A DNA stretch of 64,000 nucleotides from Aestuariimicrobium soli (GTDB lineage Bacteria; Actinomycetota; Actinomycetes; Propionibacteriales; Propionibacteriaceae), in assembly GCF_051192575.1 (NCBI RefSeq), contig NZ_JBPJSQ010000003.1, positions 434,001-498,000 of the forward strand. The letters run 5' to 3'. The notes beneath the pieces are model-generated. The model made no database searches and was not told where the DNA came from. It saw nothing but the letters and a program-made list of their open reading frames with translations. Of the stretch, positions 1-9,238 are shown piece after piece. Within the stretch, counting starts at the first letter, position 1. The number at the start of each line of letters is the position of its first letter. The position numbers and the translations under genes are program-made.

Positions 1-576
1 CCACAGATCACCCTCGGCTACGCCATCGACATCCGGCGCATGGTCGCGATGCCAGATGTGACTACCCGACGCCGAGACCTGATCCCACACGTCCGACGAC
101 AACGCCACGGCACCGATGCGAGCCTCACGTCCCACCACATCAGCGACCTGCCACGACGCGCCCACCGGGATCAGCTCGACGGCCTCACAGTCGGCGAGAT
201 CGCGCACACCGTCGGCGAGCAGCGGGCGCAGCGCGTGAGGCACCACGGCGGGGATCGCGTCGGCAGTCTGCGGCAACTCGACCTGGGCCACCACATCGAC
301 CGCAGCCGGGTAGATCGACACGGGGAACTCGCCGGCGAAACCGCCCGGGCTCGACTGGACGGTGGTCACCACATCGGGGTCGTCGTCGGACTCGCCCTCG
401 GTCACCGACACGTAGTCGTAGACCGTCGCCGACCCGTCGACGGTGAACTGGCCGCCCTCGCGCACAAAGTCGGAGGCGTCCCACACCAGCAGCGACGTGG
501 CCGTCCACGAGACAGCCACCGCACCCTGCGGCGCCGACTCCACCGACAGCACCCGACCCGACAGGCGATCACTCAT
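1..576 (-). CDS. Phage minor tail/distal structural protein (3' end off window)
   Basis: This reading frame starts with ATG at 576 and runs off the left edge after 192 codons without a stop. Its start overlaps the stop of the preceding tail gene as ATGA, so translation is probably coupled. The visible N-terminal part has no recognised catalytic motif; it ends with an IWHRD...EGDLW segment of the kind seen in phage distal tail proteins, where short blocks of the type 'GDLW' recur. Position after the tape measure and two distal tail genes supports a tail-tip, baseplate or fibre role. The exact function is inferred from position only. Confidence 0.7.
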   Translation of the reverse strand, partial: MSDRLSGRVLSVESAPQGAVAVSWTATSLLVWDASDFVREGGQFTVDGSATVYDYVSVTEGESDDDPDVVTTVQSSPGGFAGEFPVSIYPAAVDVVAQVELPQTADAIPAVVPHALRPLLADGVRDLADCEAVELIPVGASWQVADVVGREARIGAVALSSDVWDQVSASGSHIWHRDHAPDVDGVAEGDLW

Positions 577-1721
577 CTGGCCGCCCTCCTCGTCACTCGC
601 CGCGACACCCCGTGCCGCCCCACCGTCATCCGCCCATCGGCAGTGAGGGGGATCGAAAACTTCTGCAGGCTCATCGGCGACGACTGCTGGCCGTCGCGGA
701 CGCGCACCACATCCCACGGCTCCAGGTGCGGAATCGGCAGGGCGGCGAACTCCACATCCATGCCCGAGCTCAGGAACTCCGAGAGCTTGGCCTTCGCGAG
801 CGCGTTCGCGGCGGCGACCGTCGTCACCGAGTCGTCCTCGATGTACTCAGGCACCCACCGGTCCTGCCCGCCGCGCGCCAGCGACGCCGCCGAAAACGGG
901 TGGTTGACCTGCTGCATCGCCTTGCCCACGACGGGGGTTTTCGCGCCCTTCGGGGTCGCCCCGGTGACGATGACCATGTTCCGCATCTGCGACATGTCGG
1001 CCGCGTACTGGGGGCGCTCCAGCAGCCCACCCGACACTGGCGCGAACTCCCACACGGGGTTGCCGCCGATGGGTCTCAGTACTGCGTAGCCGCGGCCGTC
1101 GTACCAGATCCGCTGATCGCCGAAGCTGCGCGCCCACATCGTCACCCGATCCCAAATCACATCGACGGGGGTGATCACGCTGTCCCGGGTCGTCTTGTCG
1201 AGGCGGCGCGGAATCTCGCGGAAACCCTCGCCGGACTGGCGCAGCAGGTCGTCGATCACCGTCGTTTTGCGGCTGCCCTTGCGATGGATGATGTTGCGGG
1301 CCGACGGGCCCAACGACAGCGACTCCTTGCCGTGCGCGGTGAGATTGGTGGTTACCCCCGAGCGCTGGCCCGAGGTGAGTGGGCCGGTGAAGATCGGCAC
1401 CCACACCCACCGGGGCAGCAGCGCCGACCACACGCCGTACTCGATCCGCAGCATGCGGTTGAGCGTCAGCCCAGCCGAGTAGGCGTCGGTCGAGGCCAAT
1501 CCGAGGTCGTTGGCGGGGTCGACGATCTCCACTTGCGCCGACCGGTCGACCGGCTGCGTGGTGTCCACATCGACCTGACCGGACAGCACCCCGCCGCGCA
1601 CCTGCCCGACGAGATTGTGGTCGAGGTCGAGCAGCGACACCCGCACGTCGATCGCATGATCCCGCAGTAGGGAGGCGTGAAACAGGCGCTGATCCGCCGC
1701 GGAGAGGCCCGTCTTGATCAC
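573..1721 (-). CDS. Phage distal tail / tail-hub-like protein
   Basis: A 382-residue phage protein lying between the DNRLRE-like tail protein and the next distal tail gene. I chose the GTG at 1721, because the upstream gene stops at 1723 and the longer in-frame extension would overlap it by about 120 bases. The sequence is beta-rich and has no signal peptide or membrane segment. It resembles actinophage minor tail proteins that begin with a domain describing a 'Q-V-D-x-T' frame and a VDPANDLGL segment, typical of hub or baseplate components. It overlaps the following gene by ATGA. The family name is not certain. Confidence 0.65.
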   Translation of the reverse strand: MIKTGLSAADQRLFHASLLRDHAIDVRVSLLDLDHNLVGQVRGGVLSGQVDVDTTQPVDRSAQVEIVDPANDLGLASTDAYSAGLTLNRMLRIEYGVWSALLPRWVWVPIFTGPLTSGQRSGVTTNLTAHGKESLSLGPSARNIIHRKGSRKTTVIDDLLRQSGEGFREIPRRLDKTTRDSVITPVDVIWDRVTMWARSFGDQRIWYDGRGYAVLRPIGGNPVWEFAPVSGGLLERPQYAADMSQMRNMVIVTGATPKGAKTPVVGKAMQQVNHPFSAASLARGGQDRWVPEYIEDDSVTTVAAANALAKAKLSEFLSSGMDVEFAALPIPHLEPWDVVRVRDGQQSSPMSLQKFSIPLTADGRMTVGRHGVSRRVTRRAAR

Positions 1722-1722
1722 G

Positions 1723-3552
1723 TCAGCCGTCCATCGGGTCGAAGGCGAAATCATCGACCTGGCGGTAGGAGAACCGGACATCCCAGATGTCCTCACCGCC
1801 GCGCAGCTCGTTGCCGCCGACGTACACCTCGCTGATGACGACACGGAACGCCTGATCCCAGGCGAGCATCCACAGCGTCTTGCCGACCTGCGGCTTCCAC
1901 TCCAGCAGTCGATCCCGCCACGTCGAGGCCGTGGTGCCGTTGTCGAGGTTCATGAGCCGCCCCGACATGGAGCCCTCCCATCCGCGCTGGGCCGACACGA
2001 TCCGCACCGCAGTGCGAGCGCCGACCGGCTCGAACGTGGCGCCCACCTCCGGCATGTCCTGATCGACGCCGACGCCGGCCACCACCACCGACGCGGTGAG
2101 GTCGTCCGGGTCGAGCAGCCAGACGCCCTTGCGGAGGAAGGTGCCTGACGCCGACGACGCGGGGGCTGCGATCTTGTTGACGACGGCATAGACGCGCCAC
2201 GTGTGGGCACCACCGGGGGCCAGCAGATCAGTCCACGCATATCCGGTGCCGCCCGTCGACAGCGACACCCCGGGGACGCGGGCCACCGACACGCCATCGC
2301 GGTAGATGATCCACTCGTCCGGGGCCTGCGACCGCGACCACGCCAGCCGCGCACCCGCCGCCAGCATCGACACCGACAGGCCGGTGACGCCAGCGGTGGC
2401 ACCCGGCGCGAACGTCACGTCACGCAGCACCTCAGCCTGCACCGGCCCGCCCGGGGTCGCCTCACGCGCATACGTGTCGCGCACCAGCACCCACACACGG
2501 TGAGTGCCGGTGATGCCCATCGGCTTGCTCGGAGTCCATGAGGTGGCCGCCGATACCTGCCAGCCCGACTCATCGACCGTCGCCCAGCCACCACCCGGCA
2601 GCTGGCGGTTGATGAGCACCCGGAACGCCGACTGCGTGCCACCCGAGGTCGACCACGCGATCGGCGGAGTCGGATCAGTGACCGTGCCCGACGCGGGGGC
2701 GGTGATCGTCACCGTCGGCAGCGGGCGATACACCCACGACACCGGCGCGGACCACGGCGACCACAAGCCACCCGAGTCCTGCACCCGCACCCGCCACCAC
2801 GTCGTCGCACCCGACGCCGGGGCCACGAACGCGGCGCTGGACAGGTCCAGCTGCTCGACAGTCGTCGCCACCGTGCCCGAGTCGAACGCGGGCGCGGTGA
2901 ACGAACTGGTCGAGTTGGTCTGCACCTGGACAGCACCGATGGAGGTCGCACCCACCGAATCGAAAAAATCGAAACGGAGCGTCGGCTTCGCCACCGACAC
3001 CACCCGACCACCAGCCGGGGACAGCGACGTGGGAGCCAGCGGAGCCACCGACCAGTCGACCACGAGCTGTGGGGCCACGGCGGCACCCATCATGGGCTCT
3101 TGCACCGGCACCGTCGACGTGCTCGACGTGTAGACGACGAACCCGTAGAAGCCCTGCCCGGAAGCGACGAGCTGCATCTGCGCGGTGACGTCCAACTCCC
3201 AGACGGCGTTGGCGGGCTGTGCCCCGGTCTTCGCGAGGGAGGCCGTCGCCCCGACCTGAGCAGGCTGATTCGACCAGTTGAGGCCCTTGGCGAACTGACC
3301 GTTCCACTTGGCGGCCAGACGCGCGGAGATGGTCGCCGACGCCGCCAGTGCGCGGGTCCGCAGCACCAGCTTCGCCGAGGCGACGTTCGCGCCACTCGCC
3401 GGGAACGGGTTCGCGAACCAGATCACCGCACGCTGCTGGCTGCCTGCCGTCGCATTCAGCGGCAGATACCCGGCGGCGCGGTAGAAGGTCTGCGTCGGCT
3501 GCGCCTGTCGCACCGACCCGGTGTAGACCGCCGTGATCTTCGAGACCGTCAT
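1723..3552 (-). CDS. Phage distal tail protein with DNRLRE-like and Ig/FN3-like domains
   Basis: A 609-residue tail protein placed directly after the tape measure gene. Residues about 10-155 look like a DNRLRE-type jelly-roll (conserved ANPFPASGANVASAKL, KWNGQF and DVTAQMQ segments), a carbohydrate-contacting fold common in secreted and phage proteins. Then come several Ig/fibronectin-III-like beta repeats with 'P-x-L-x-P-A-G-G' and 'W-x-V-R-V-x-D' signatures. ATG at 3552 overlaps the tape measure stop as ATGA; an in-frame GTG at 3561 is an alternative start. It probably forms the tail tip or an adhesion device contacting the host surface. Confidence 0.7.
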   Translation of the reverse strand: MTVSKITAVYTGSVRQAQPTQTFYRAAGYLPLNATAGSQQRAVIWFANPFPASGANVASAKLVLRTRALAASATISARLAAKWNGQFAKGLNWSNQPAQVGATASLAKTGAQPANAVWELDVTAQMQLVASGQGFYGFVVYTSSTSTVPVQEPMMGAAVAPQLVVDWSVAPLAPTSLSPAGGRVVSVAKPTLRFDFFDSVGATSIGAVQVQTNSTSSFTAPAFDSGTVATTVEQLDLSSAAFVAPASGATTWWRVRVQDSGGLWSPWSAPVSWVYRPLPTVTITAPASGTVTDPTPPIAWSTSGGTQSAFRVLINRQLPGGGWATVDESGWQVSAATSWTPSKPMGITGTHRVWVLVRDTYAREATPGGPVQAEVLRDVTFAPGATAGVTGLSVSMLAAGARLAWSRSQAPDEWIIYRDGVSVARVPGVSLSTGGTGYAWTDLLAPGGAHTWRVYAVVNKIAAPASSASGTFLRKGVWLLDPDDLTASVVVAGVGVDQDMPEVGATFEPVGARTAVRIVSAQRGWEGSMSGRLMNLDNGTTASTWRDRLLEWKPQVGKTLWMLAWDQAFRVVISEVYVGGNELRGGEDIWDVRFSYRQVDDFAFDPMDG

Positions 3553-6500
3553 CGACTCCACCCCCGCCTAGCCGCGCCCGCCTGGGCGTCCTGCAGATAG
3601 CCATCGAGCAGCCCCTCGCCGAGGCCAGGAATCGTGAGCGTGCCGACGATGCGGCGAGGCTCGTCCGAGCCGCCGCCCATGAGCTTCTGCGTCTCGGCCC
3701 ACGAGTAGACCCGCGAGCCCTCCATGAGGCGACGCATCTGCGGGCCGACCACCAGCTCGGGCATGCCATCCTCGGACAGCGCCGCCACCGTCGACCGGCC
3801 GACAGTGCCACCAGACTGCAGGCCGACGAGATCCTTCGCGCCATCCGTGATCGTCGAGGCGACCGTGCGGGCCATGCCGCCCAACATCTGCGCGAACGGT
3901 GACGAGCCCAGCTCGCCGAGCCGATCGAGGCCGCTCTGGAACAAGCCCTTGAAGTCGTGGACCAGCTTCCCCGCGACGTCCTTGACGCCCTGCCACAGCC
4001 CCGACAGCGCACCCGAGATGCCACCACCGCGAGGCCCGCTGTCACGGCCGCCGAGACCGTCACCGCCGCGCAGATAGTCCTGCGCCTGCCAGATCGCCGA
4101 CCCCAACGCCGTGCCCGAGCCGGGCAGCGGCACGCCGTGAGCGTGGGCGATCCAATTGCCCTTGCCGGTGCGATCCCACGTGGGGATGCCCACCTGCCGC
4201 AGGGGGCCAATGAACCGCTGGAACCCGGCGCCGCTGATGTCGATCGCGTCGCCACGGTGCGAGGTGCCCGAGTAGGAGGTGGCCGGACGCCAACCGCCCT
4301 GCGTGACCTGCATGACCGCACCAGCGAGGCCCTCCGCCATGCGCAGGCGCTTGGCGAACTCCGCGGTGAAGCGTCCGCCCCGGAAGTTGACGATGCCGCC
4401 AGTCTTGAACGCGCCGTGCCCGAGCATGTCGAACGCAGCCATCAGTGCGCGGCGTCCGCGACGGGCCGCCATGTTCAGCATGTTGATGGCGCTCTCGCCG
4501 CCCACCAGTCGCCCGAACTCGGGCCGCATGATCGGCTCGCCACCGGACAGCGACAAGCGCCCAGCCGTCGGGCTGTAGAACTCGTGCACGTCCCGGCCGG
4601 GGGTGTAGCCGGGAAGGATGCCGCCCGACGCGAACGCCGTCCTACCCTTCGCCCCGCCGCCCGCCGGCGTGCCCCACTGCACCTGTGCGATGAGCGTGGC
4701 CCGCTTGTCCGAGCCGAACAGCTCGGCCACCTTGTTGAAAGGCTCGAGGATGCCCTTGTTGATGATGTCGATCACGGCGTTCACGGGGCGGGCGATCGTC
4801 TCGCTGAGCCGACCCCACACCACCTTGATGGACTCCACCACGGCGCTGAAAGCCGACGCGATGCCCGAGGTCTTGATGAACCCGAGCACCACATCGAGAG
4901 CGCCCCGTGCGATGGACTTGACGCCATCCCACGCCTTACCCCAGTCGCCGGAGATCAGGCCGGTGATCGTCTGGATCACGCCGCGCACGATCTTGAGGGC
5001 GCCGCCGATCACCTGCGCGAGGCCACCGAAATACGTGGCGGCCAGAGTGCTGATGCGGTCGCCCCAGCGATCCCACACCCAGGTGATGATCGTCGTCACG
5101 CGATTCACGACAGCGCGGATCAGGTCGAGGGCGCCCGTGATGATGCCACCGATCTGGGACATGGCGTCCTTGATCGTCGGGATGAACGGGTGAATCTTCT
5201 CCATGAACGCCGCGGCGAACTCGGTCGCAACACGAGAGAGCTTGTCGAAGTTCTGCTTGCCTTCCGTTGCCAACGTCCGCAGCCGAGGCAGAATCTCCGA
5301 GGTGAACCAAGCCGCCAACTCGCGCAGCTTCGGGATGAGGACGTCTTCGAGGGCGGTGCGGGCGACGAACGCCAGTCGCTCCATGAAGCCCGGGAACCCC
5401 GACGACGTGACATCGCCGTCGAATGCCTTCCACGACTCACGAAACGCGACGATGCCGCCCTTGACCTCGGTGAAGGCGTCCCGGATGCGGAACAGAATCT
5501 CGACCGGCTTCGAATCCTCTTCGAGACCGAACGTCTTCCCCGCGCCCTGGAAGTCGCCCTTGGTCAGGATCGAGACGACGCCGCCGATGCCGTCGGCGAC
5601 CTCCTTCGCCTTCGGGGCCATCTTGTCGGCCCACTCGACGAGCTTCATGCCCCGGTCGATGGCGAGCATCTTCAACGGCTGCAACAGTTCGCCGGCGGAC
5701 GCCTTCAGATTCTCCTGGGCGGCCGCCAACTTCTGCTGCTTCTGGGCCGCGGTGTCGGCTTCCTTGGCGAAGTTGCCGGTGGCGTCCTTCGTCTGCTCCA
5801 TGATGAGCGCGAGAGTCGCCGCCTGCTGCGCCTGGTTGCTGAACGTGCCGTCGATCTTCTTGAATCCGAGATCGGCGGCCTTCGCATCGATCGCGGCCTG
5901 CTTGAGGCTCACGCCGTAGCGCTCGATGGGGTCACGCTCACCCTTGAGTGCCGACGAGATCGCCTCGACGGCATCCTTGGTGGAGCCGCCGAACATCGAA
6001 GAGAGGTCAGCACCCACACCGATCAGGTCGTTCGTCTTCGCCCCGAGCTGGTCGAGGGAGGTGCCGCCGTTCTTGAGCTGCGCCCCGAGCACGGTCGCTA
6101 GTTCGTTGTAGGCGTTCTCCGAGAGGCCCACTGACTGCACGGCGTTCTGTCCCCACGCGTGCATCTGCTTCGACGACTGCTTGAAGATCGTGTCGACGGC
6201 GCCGATGGACTGCTCGAGGTCGGCGGCCGCATTCGTCGACTCCCCGAACAGCGACACCACCGACGAGCCAGCCGAAGCCCCAGCCGTCGCAGCGAGACCG
6301 CCGGCACCGCCAGCGATCCCAGCGAGCAGGCCACTGCCGAGCTTGGACGACCTCGCCTGCTTGCGGGACTCGCGGTCCACCGCCTGCACCAGCGTCCGAC
6401 CGGCCTTCTTGCCCTCGGTCGACGCCTCATCCGAGACACCCTTGAACGGGCGACCCGGAATCTTGAGCGACCGCACCGACTTGAGCATCCCGCTGAACGA

Positions 6501-7031
6501 ACGGTCCACCTTGCGCTCGGTGCCCAGCGCCTCGTCAGCCAGACTGTTGAGCGCCTTCGCCTGCGCGAGAGTGGCGTCGGTCTGCGCCTTCGCGGCCTTC
6601 CGCGCCGCGTCGGTGGCATCCTGCTGCTTGCGCTCCGCAGCCACCACAGCCAGGGCAGCCTTCGCCACCCCCGACTTCGCTGACTCAAGCCGATCCTCAG
6701 CCGCGAGAAGCTGGGATGCCGAAGACTTGCCGGCCGCCCGCATCTCGTTGAGCTTCGCCTCGGCAATCTCAACCTTGCGGGCCGCGGCAGCCTGACGACC
6801 ACGGGCGTCCTCGGCGGCCTGCGTCGCCGTCTTCTGAGCCACCTGCAACCGCGCCATCTCGGCACGCGCCTTCTCGGCGCCATCCTTGACGCCCGCAGTC
6901 AGCGCGGAACCGATCGCGTCGCCGGTCTTCTTGGCCTGCTTCTGCGTGTCGCCGAAGAACTTCGCCAGATCAGCACCCGGCTCGTCCAGCGCCACCGACA
7001 GGGAGATGAAACCCTGAGCCAACTCACTCAT
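3549..7031 (-). CDS. Phage tail tape measure protein
   Basis: A 1,160-residue protein that sets tail length and is carried in the tail lumen. Residues about 30-150 are Ala/Lys/Glu-rich coiled coil, followed by Gly/Ala-rich hydrophobic stretches (about 210-260) and further helical segments. Near residue 880 a GTSHRGDAIDIS motif followed by HAHGVPLPG resembles the zinc-binding signature of M15-like peptidoglycan peptidases found in many actinophage tape measures, so this region may help cross the cell wall. The start ATG overlaps the end of the chaperone frameshift product. Length and position (after the tail tube and chaperones) match siphovirus tape measures. The frame is intact. Confidence 0.93.
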   Translation of the reverse strand: MSELAQGFISLSVALDEPGADLAKFFGDTQKQAKKTGDAIGSALTAGVKDGAEKARAEMARLQVAQKTATQAAEDARGRQAAAARKVEIAEAKLNEMRAAGKSSASQLLAAEDRLESAKSGVAKAALAVVAAERKQQDATDAARKAAKAQTDATLAQAKALNSLADEALGTERKVDRSFSGMLKSVRSLKIPGRPFKGVSDEASTEGKKAGRTLVQAVDRESRKQARSSKLGSGLLAGIAGGAGGLAATAGASAGSSVVSLFGESTNAAADLEQSIGAVDTIFKQSSKQMHAWGQNAVQSVGLSENAYNELATVLGAQLKNGGTSLDQLGAKTNDLIGVGADLSSMFGGSTKDAVEAISSALKGERDPIERYGVSLKQAAIDAKAADLGFKKIDGTFSNQAQQAATLALIMEQTKDATGNFAKEADTAAQKQQKLAAAQENLKASAGELLQPLKMLAIDRGMKLVEWADKMAPKAKEVADGIGGVVSILTKGDFQGAGKTFGLEEDSKPVEILFRIRDAFTEVKGGIVAFRESWKAFDGDVTSSGFPGFMERLAFVARTALEDVLIPKLRELAAWFTSEILPRLRTLATEGKQNFDKLSRVATEFAAAFMEKIHPFIPTIKDAMSQIGGIITGALDLIRAVVNRVTTIITWVWDRWGDRISTLAATYFGGLAQVIGGALKIVRGVIQTITGLISGDWGKAWDGVKSIARGALDVVLGFIKTSGIASAFSAVVESIKVVWGRLSETIARPVNAVIDIINKGILEPFNKVAELFGSDKRATLIAQVQWGTPAGGGAKGRTAFASGGILPGYTPGRDVHEFYSPTAGRLSLSGGEPIMRPEFGRLVGGESAINMLNMAARRGRRALMAAFDMLGHGAFKTGGIVNFRGGRFTAEFAKRLRMAEGLAGAVMQVTQGGWRPATSYSGTSHRGDAIDISGAGFQRFIGPLRQVGIPTWDRTGKGNWIAHAHGVPLPGSGTALGSAIWQAQDYLRGGDGLGGRDSGPRGGGISGALSGLWQGVKDVAGKLVHDFKGLFQSGLDRLGELGSSPFAQMLGGMARTVASTITDGAKDLVGLQSGGTVGRSTVAALSEDGMPELVVGPQMRRLMEGSRVYSWAETQKLMGGGSDEPRRIVGTLTIPGLGEGLLDGYLQDAQAGAARRGWSR

Positions 7032-7665
7032 GCGGCATCCCCTCTCGGTCGGTACTGGTCACGCAGCGCCTCCGCCTCGTTGATCGTCAGCGGCGTGCCC
7101 TTGTAGTTCTCGGTCTGCGTCTCGCCGAACGGGCCAATCGGTTTCGGCTTCTGGCCCTTGCCGCCGCCTAGCCCCCACATGAGGTTCTGCACCTGGTTGA
7201 CGAGGGTGGCGAGCAGCAGATCACCCAGCGACCACGGGCCGTTCTTCGGGTCGATGGCCACCGCCAGCGGGGAGCCCGGCGGCTGGTGCCGCAGCACGAC
7301 GAACATGTCGCGCCACGGCAGTCGTCCGGTCTCGAAATCGCGGAGCCTCAGCCCCTGCTGGATGAGCGCGACCTCGACTTCTTCGCGGTGGGCTCCGACG
7401 ACTTGCCGGAGCCAGAGGATTCCCCCGCGTCCAGCTCCACCGCCTTCTTGATCGCCTGCCAGCACTCGGCTACGCGCGACATGCGCCACCCGGTGGTGTC
7501 GATGCCGAGCAGCCGCGTCAGGTCGAACAGCGCCGGGAGGTAGCCCTCTTCGAGCGCGGTCAGCGTCCGCACCATGTTCTCGTCGGGGTCCTCGATGTCG
7601 AGCGCGTTGATCTCGTAGATCTGGTCGCCGTCCTCGACGGTGATCCAGCGATTCGGTTCAGTCAT
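7028..7665 (-). CDS. Tail assembly chaperone, -1 frameshift fusion (gpGT-like)
   Basis: The second chaperone has no credible start of its own. It is reached by a -1 shift from the short chaperone frame (codons start at positions divisible by 3) into the frame that ends at 7028. If the shift is at 7420-7426, the fusion is about 212 residues: 82 from the first frame, then ILWLRQVVGAHREEVEVALI and onward to the end. The C-terminal part contains a conserved-looking LVNQVQNLMWGLGG segment. It overlaps the tape measure start (7031). Lambda gpGT-type fusions recruit the tail tube protein to the tape measure; the same role is inferred here. Confidence 0.8.
7348..7665 (-). CDS. Tail assembly chaperone, unshifted product (gpG-like)
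   Basis: A 105-residue acidic protein (MTEPNRWITVEDGDQIYEIN...) between the tail tube and tape measure genes, the invariant position of siphovirus tail assembly chaperones. Its C-terminus becomes Ser/Lys/Arg-rich and stops at 7348. The overlapping -1 frame stays open to 7028, so this is the short product of a frameshifting pair. The short form normally coats the tape measure protein during tail assembly. No sequence signature beyond position and the frameshift arrangement was used. Confidence 0.85.
   Translation of the reverse strand: MTEPNRWITVEDGDQIYEINALDIEDPDENMVRTLTALEEGYLPALFDLTRLLGIDTTGWRMSRVAECWQAIKKAVELDAGESSGSGKSSEPTAKKSRSRSSSRG
7420..7426 (-). promoter_or_regulatory. Candidate -1 frameshift slippery site GGGGGAA
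   Basis: On the minus strand the zero frame reads GCG GGG GAA. Slipping back one base lets the P-site glycine tRNA re-pair perfectly on GGG. The A-site pairing (GAA to GGA) is imperfect, so this is not a canonical X-XXY-YYZ heptamer. It is the best candidate in the overlap that gives the open downstream frame. Confidence 0.55.
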
Positions 7666-7701
7666 GGTTTGCCGCCTTCGATTGCCGCCGCGAATGAGTG
7701 A

Positions 7702-7742
7702 CCCGATGGGGTGGCGTGGCGGCGGAACTCCACCCCATCGGG
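7702..7742 (-). terminator. Hairpin after major tail gene
   Basis: CCCGATGGGGTG and its exact complement CACCCCATCGGG form a 12-13 bp stem with a loop of about 15 nt, in the 96-base gap between the tail tube gene stop (7762) and the chaperone start (7665). No U-run follows. A hairpin here is common in phages and would reduce transcription beyond the highly expressed tail tube gene. Confidence 0.6.
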
Positions 7743-7761
7743 GGATTGAGGGGGTGGTGGG

Positions 7762-8319
7762 TCAGACCAGGTGCCAGTTGAAGAACTTGCCCGCGGCGTC
7801 CTTGAAGCACTCGATGGTCACGGTGAAGCTCACGACCTGGTTCTTGACGAACTTCAGGCCCGACACCGAGGTCACCTGACCGTCGCCGATGTCGATGAGC
7901 ATGTCGCCGTTGCCGTCCTTCATCGGGAAGGCGTACATCTTGTGCGGCAGGATCTCGCCGGTGTAGCCGATCTTCGTCACCTTGTCTGCGGGCGCAGTGC
8001 CGGTGATGACCACATTGGCGGTGCCGAACAGCTCCTTCGCAAGAGCCGGGGACACCTGCACGAACGTGACACCGATCGTGCACTCGTTGGACTCCTGCAC
8101 CACCGCGATGGTGTCGAGGTTCCAGTCCTTGATCTTCGTGGTGCCGTTCTCGGTGGTGACCTCGACGCCTTCCTCGGAAATGAATCCGAGGTCGATGTAC
8201 GCGGCGTCCAGGGTGGTGCCGGCGGCCGTGGGGCGGGTGGAGCCGATGGGGGCCGAGAAGCCGTACCCGCCGACCTTCGGTGCGCCGAGTCGAACCTCGG
8301 CGATCTTCTGTCCAGCCAT
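7762..8319 (-). CDS. Phage major tail (tube) protein
   Basis: A 185-residue protein beginning MAGQKIAEVRLGAPKVGGYG. It matches siphovirus tail tube proteins in size, beta-rich composition, N-terminal 'V-x-x-G-x-P-x-V-x-G' pattern and position just upstream of the chaperone pair and tape measure. It would polymerise into the hollow tail tube. A strong hairpin follows the gene, consistent with high expression of this unit alone. The frame is complete and no homing insertion or truncation is visible. Confidence 0.85.
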   Translation of the reverse strand: MAGQKIAEVRLGAPKVGGYGFSAPIGSTRPTAAGTTLDAAYIDLGFISEEGVEVTTENGTTKIKDWNLDTIAVVQESNECTIGVTFVQVSPALAKELFGTANVVITGTAPADKVTKIGYTGEILPHKMYAFPMKDGNGDMLIDIGDGQVTSVSGLKFVKNQVVSFTVTIECFKDAAGKFFNWHLV

Positions 8320-8373
8320 GCTGGTTTCCTCTCGGAAGGGGTTGCCGCCACCTTTGAGGGAGGGTGCTCAGTG

Positions 8374-8754
8374 TCAGTTGTTGGCGTGGATGAGCAGCCG
8401 TGCCTGCCCCACATAGCGCGGGGTGCCAGAGATGTCGTCACGGAACGACCTCGGACGGGTCGCGGACGCGTCGACGACGAACGCGCCATTGTGGGTTGCG
8501 CCGACCAGATCGTCGATCTCGTCACGCACTCGGCCAGCCAGGGCAGACGCAGCCTCGCCGGTGTCATCGGCCGACGACCACGCCTCCCACATCACATCGG
8601 CCCAGTCCAGCACCCGCTGCGCCCGCGCAGGGCCGCCAGCGGCCACCACACGCACGAACGCAACGGGACGCGGGTTCGGGGTCATCGTCGCCACCGGAAC
8701 GCCCAGAACGGGCGACAGGGCGGCAACCAGAAGAGCCTCGACGTCGACGGTCAC
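8374..8754 (-). CDS. Phage tail terminator-like protein
   Basis: A 126-residue protein immediately upstream of the tail tube gene, which is the standard place for the tail terminator (lambda gpU / SPP1 gp17-like) that caps the finished tail for head joining. The sequence (VEALLVAALSPVLGVPVATM near the N-terminus, a later YVGQARLLIHANN end) fits the alpha-beta pattern of that group, but the assignment rests mainly on gene order. Its start overlaps the stop of the 59-residue gene upstream. Confidence 0.65.
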   Translation of the reverse strand: MTVDVEALLVAALSPVLGVPVATMTPNPRPVAFVRVVAAGGPARAQRVLDWADVMWEAWSSADDTGEAASALAGRVRDEIDDLVGATHNGAFVVDASATRPRSFRDDISGTPRYVGQARLLIHANN

Positions 8755-8930
8755 TTGCCCGCCTCCTTCTTCGACTCAGCCTCAGCCTTGGCCTGCTCGG
8801 CCACAGCCTTCTTCACCGCATCCTCAGACGCGGGCGAAGCGTGGCCGTTGGCGATCTGCTCCAAGGCAGACGCACGACTCAGCTCGACGATCTTCCCGGC
8901 GGGAGTCTCGATCCACAGGTTGTCGCTCAT
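8751..8930 (-). CDS. Small phage connector-region protein, unknown
   Basis: A 59-residue protein (MSDNLWIETPAGKIVELSRA...) rich in Ala, Glu and Lys, with a highly charged helical C-terminal half. ATG at 8930 is preceded by a good GAGGGGG ribosome site at about 7 nt; in-frame upstream codons would overlap the preceding gene. Small genes of this kind are often found between the gp10-like and terminator genes of actinophages, but no function can be given. Confidence 0.6.
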   Translation of the reverse strand: MSDNLWIETPAGKIVELSRASALEQIANGHASPASEDAVKKAVAEQAKAEAESKKEAGK

Positions 8931-8932
8931 GT

Positions 8933-9238
8933 TCACCCCCTCGCCGCATCCAGACATGCCATGAATTCAGCCGGCTTCTGCATCACCAGCCACGTCGCGT
9001 AACCCGTCGCCGGGCGCACCGTGTAACGGGCTCGACGCTTGCCGGGCTCCTCAAACACCTCGAAATGAGGGCGCTGCACCTTGTTCTTGCCGCTGCGAGG
9101 CTGGGACTCAGCCCACGCGTTCGCCGCGTCACGAACCCGCACCGCCATGTTGAGCACCGCAGCATCAACAGCCGGCGACTTGCGCAGCGCCGTCCAAGCC
9201 GCATCCGGTGCCAACTGCAACATCCGACGCTCAGCCAT
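8933..9238 (-). CDS. Head-tail joining / HK97 gp10-like protein
   Basis: A 101-residue basic protein (MAERRMLQLAPDAAWTALRK...) with an early helix AVLNMAVRVRDAANAWAES and a beta-rich C-terminal half containing 'RARYTVRPATGYATWLV'. This pattern and the place between the head closure and tail terminator genes match HK97 gp10-type joining proteins. It overlaps the upstream gene end by 8 bases. The role is inferred from order and general pattern. Confidence 0.6.
   Translation of the reverse strand: MAERRMLQLAPDAAWTALRKSPAVDAAVLNMAVRVRDAANAWAESQPRSGKNKVQRPHFEVFEEPGKRRARYTVRPATGYATWLVMQKPAEFMACLDAARG

Noticed and set aside
40..1089. Plus-strand frame of 349 codons opposite the first tail genes
   Set aside because: The minus-strand frames here are linked by ATGA overlaps and continue the tail operon; the plus frame is His/Arg-rich noise.
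7028..7489. Second tail chaperone as an independent gene starting near 7489
   Set aside because: Its first 20 or so residues lie inside the first chaperone's frame without a ribosome site; a -1 frameshift fusion explains the arrangement better.
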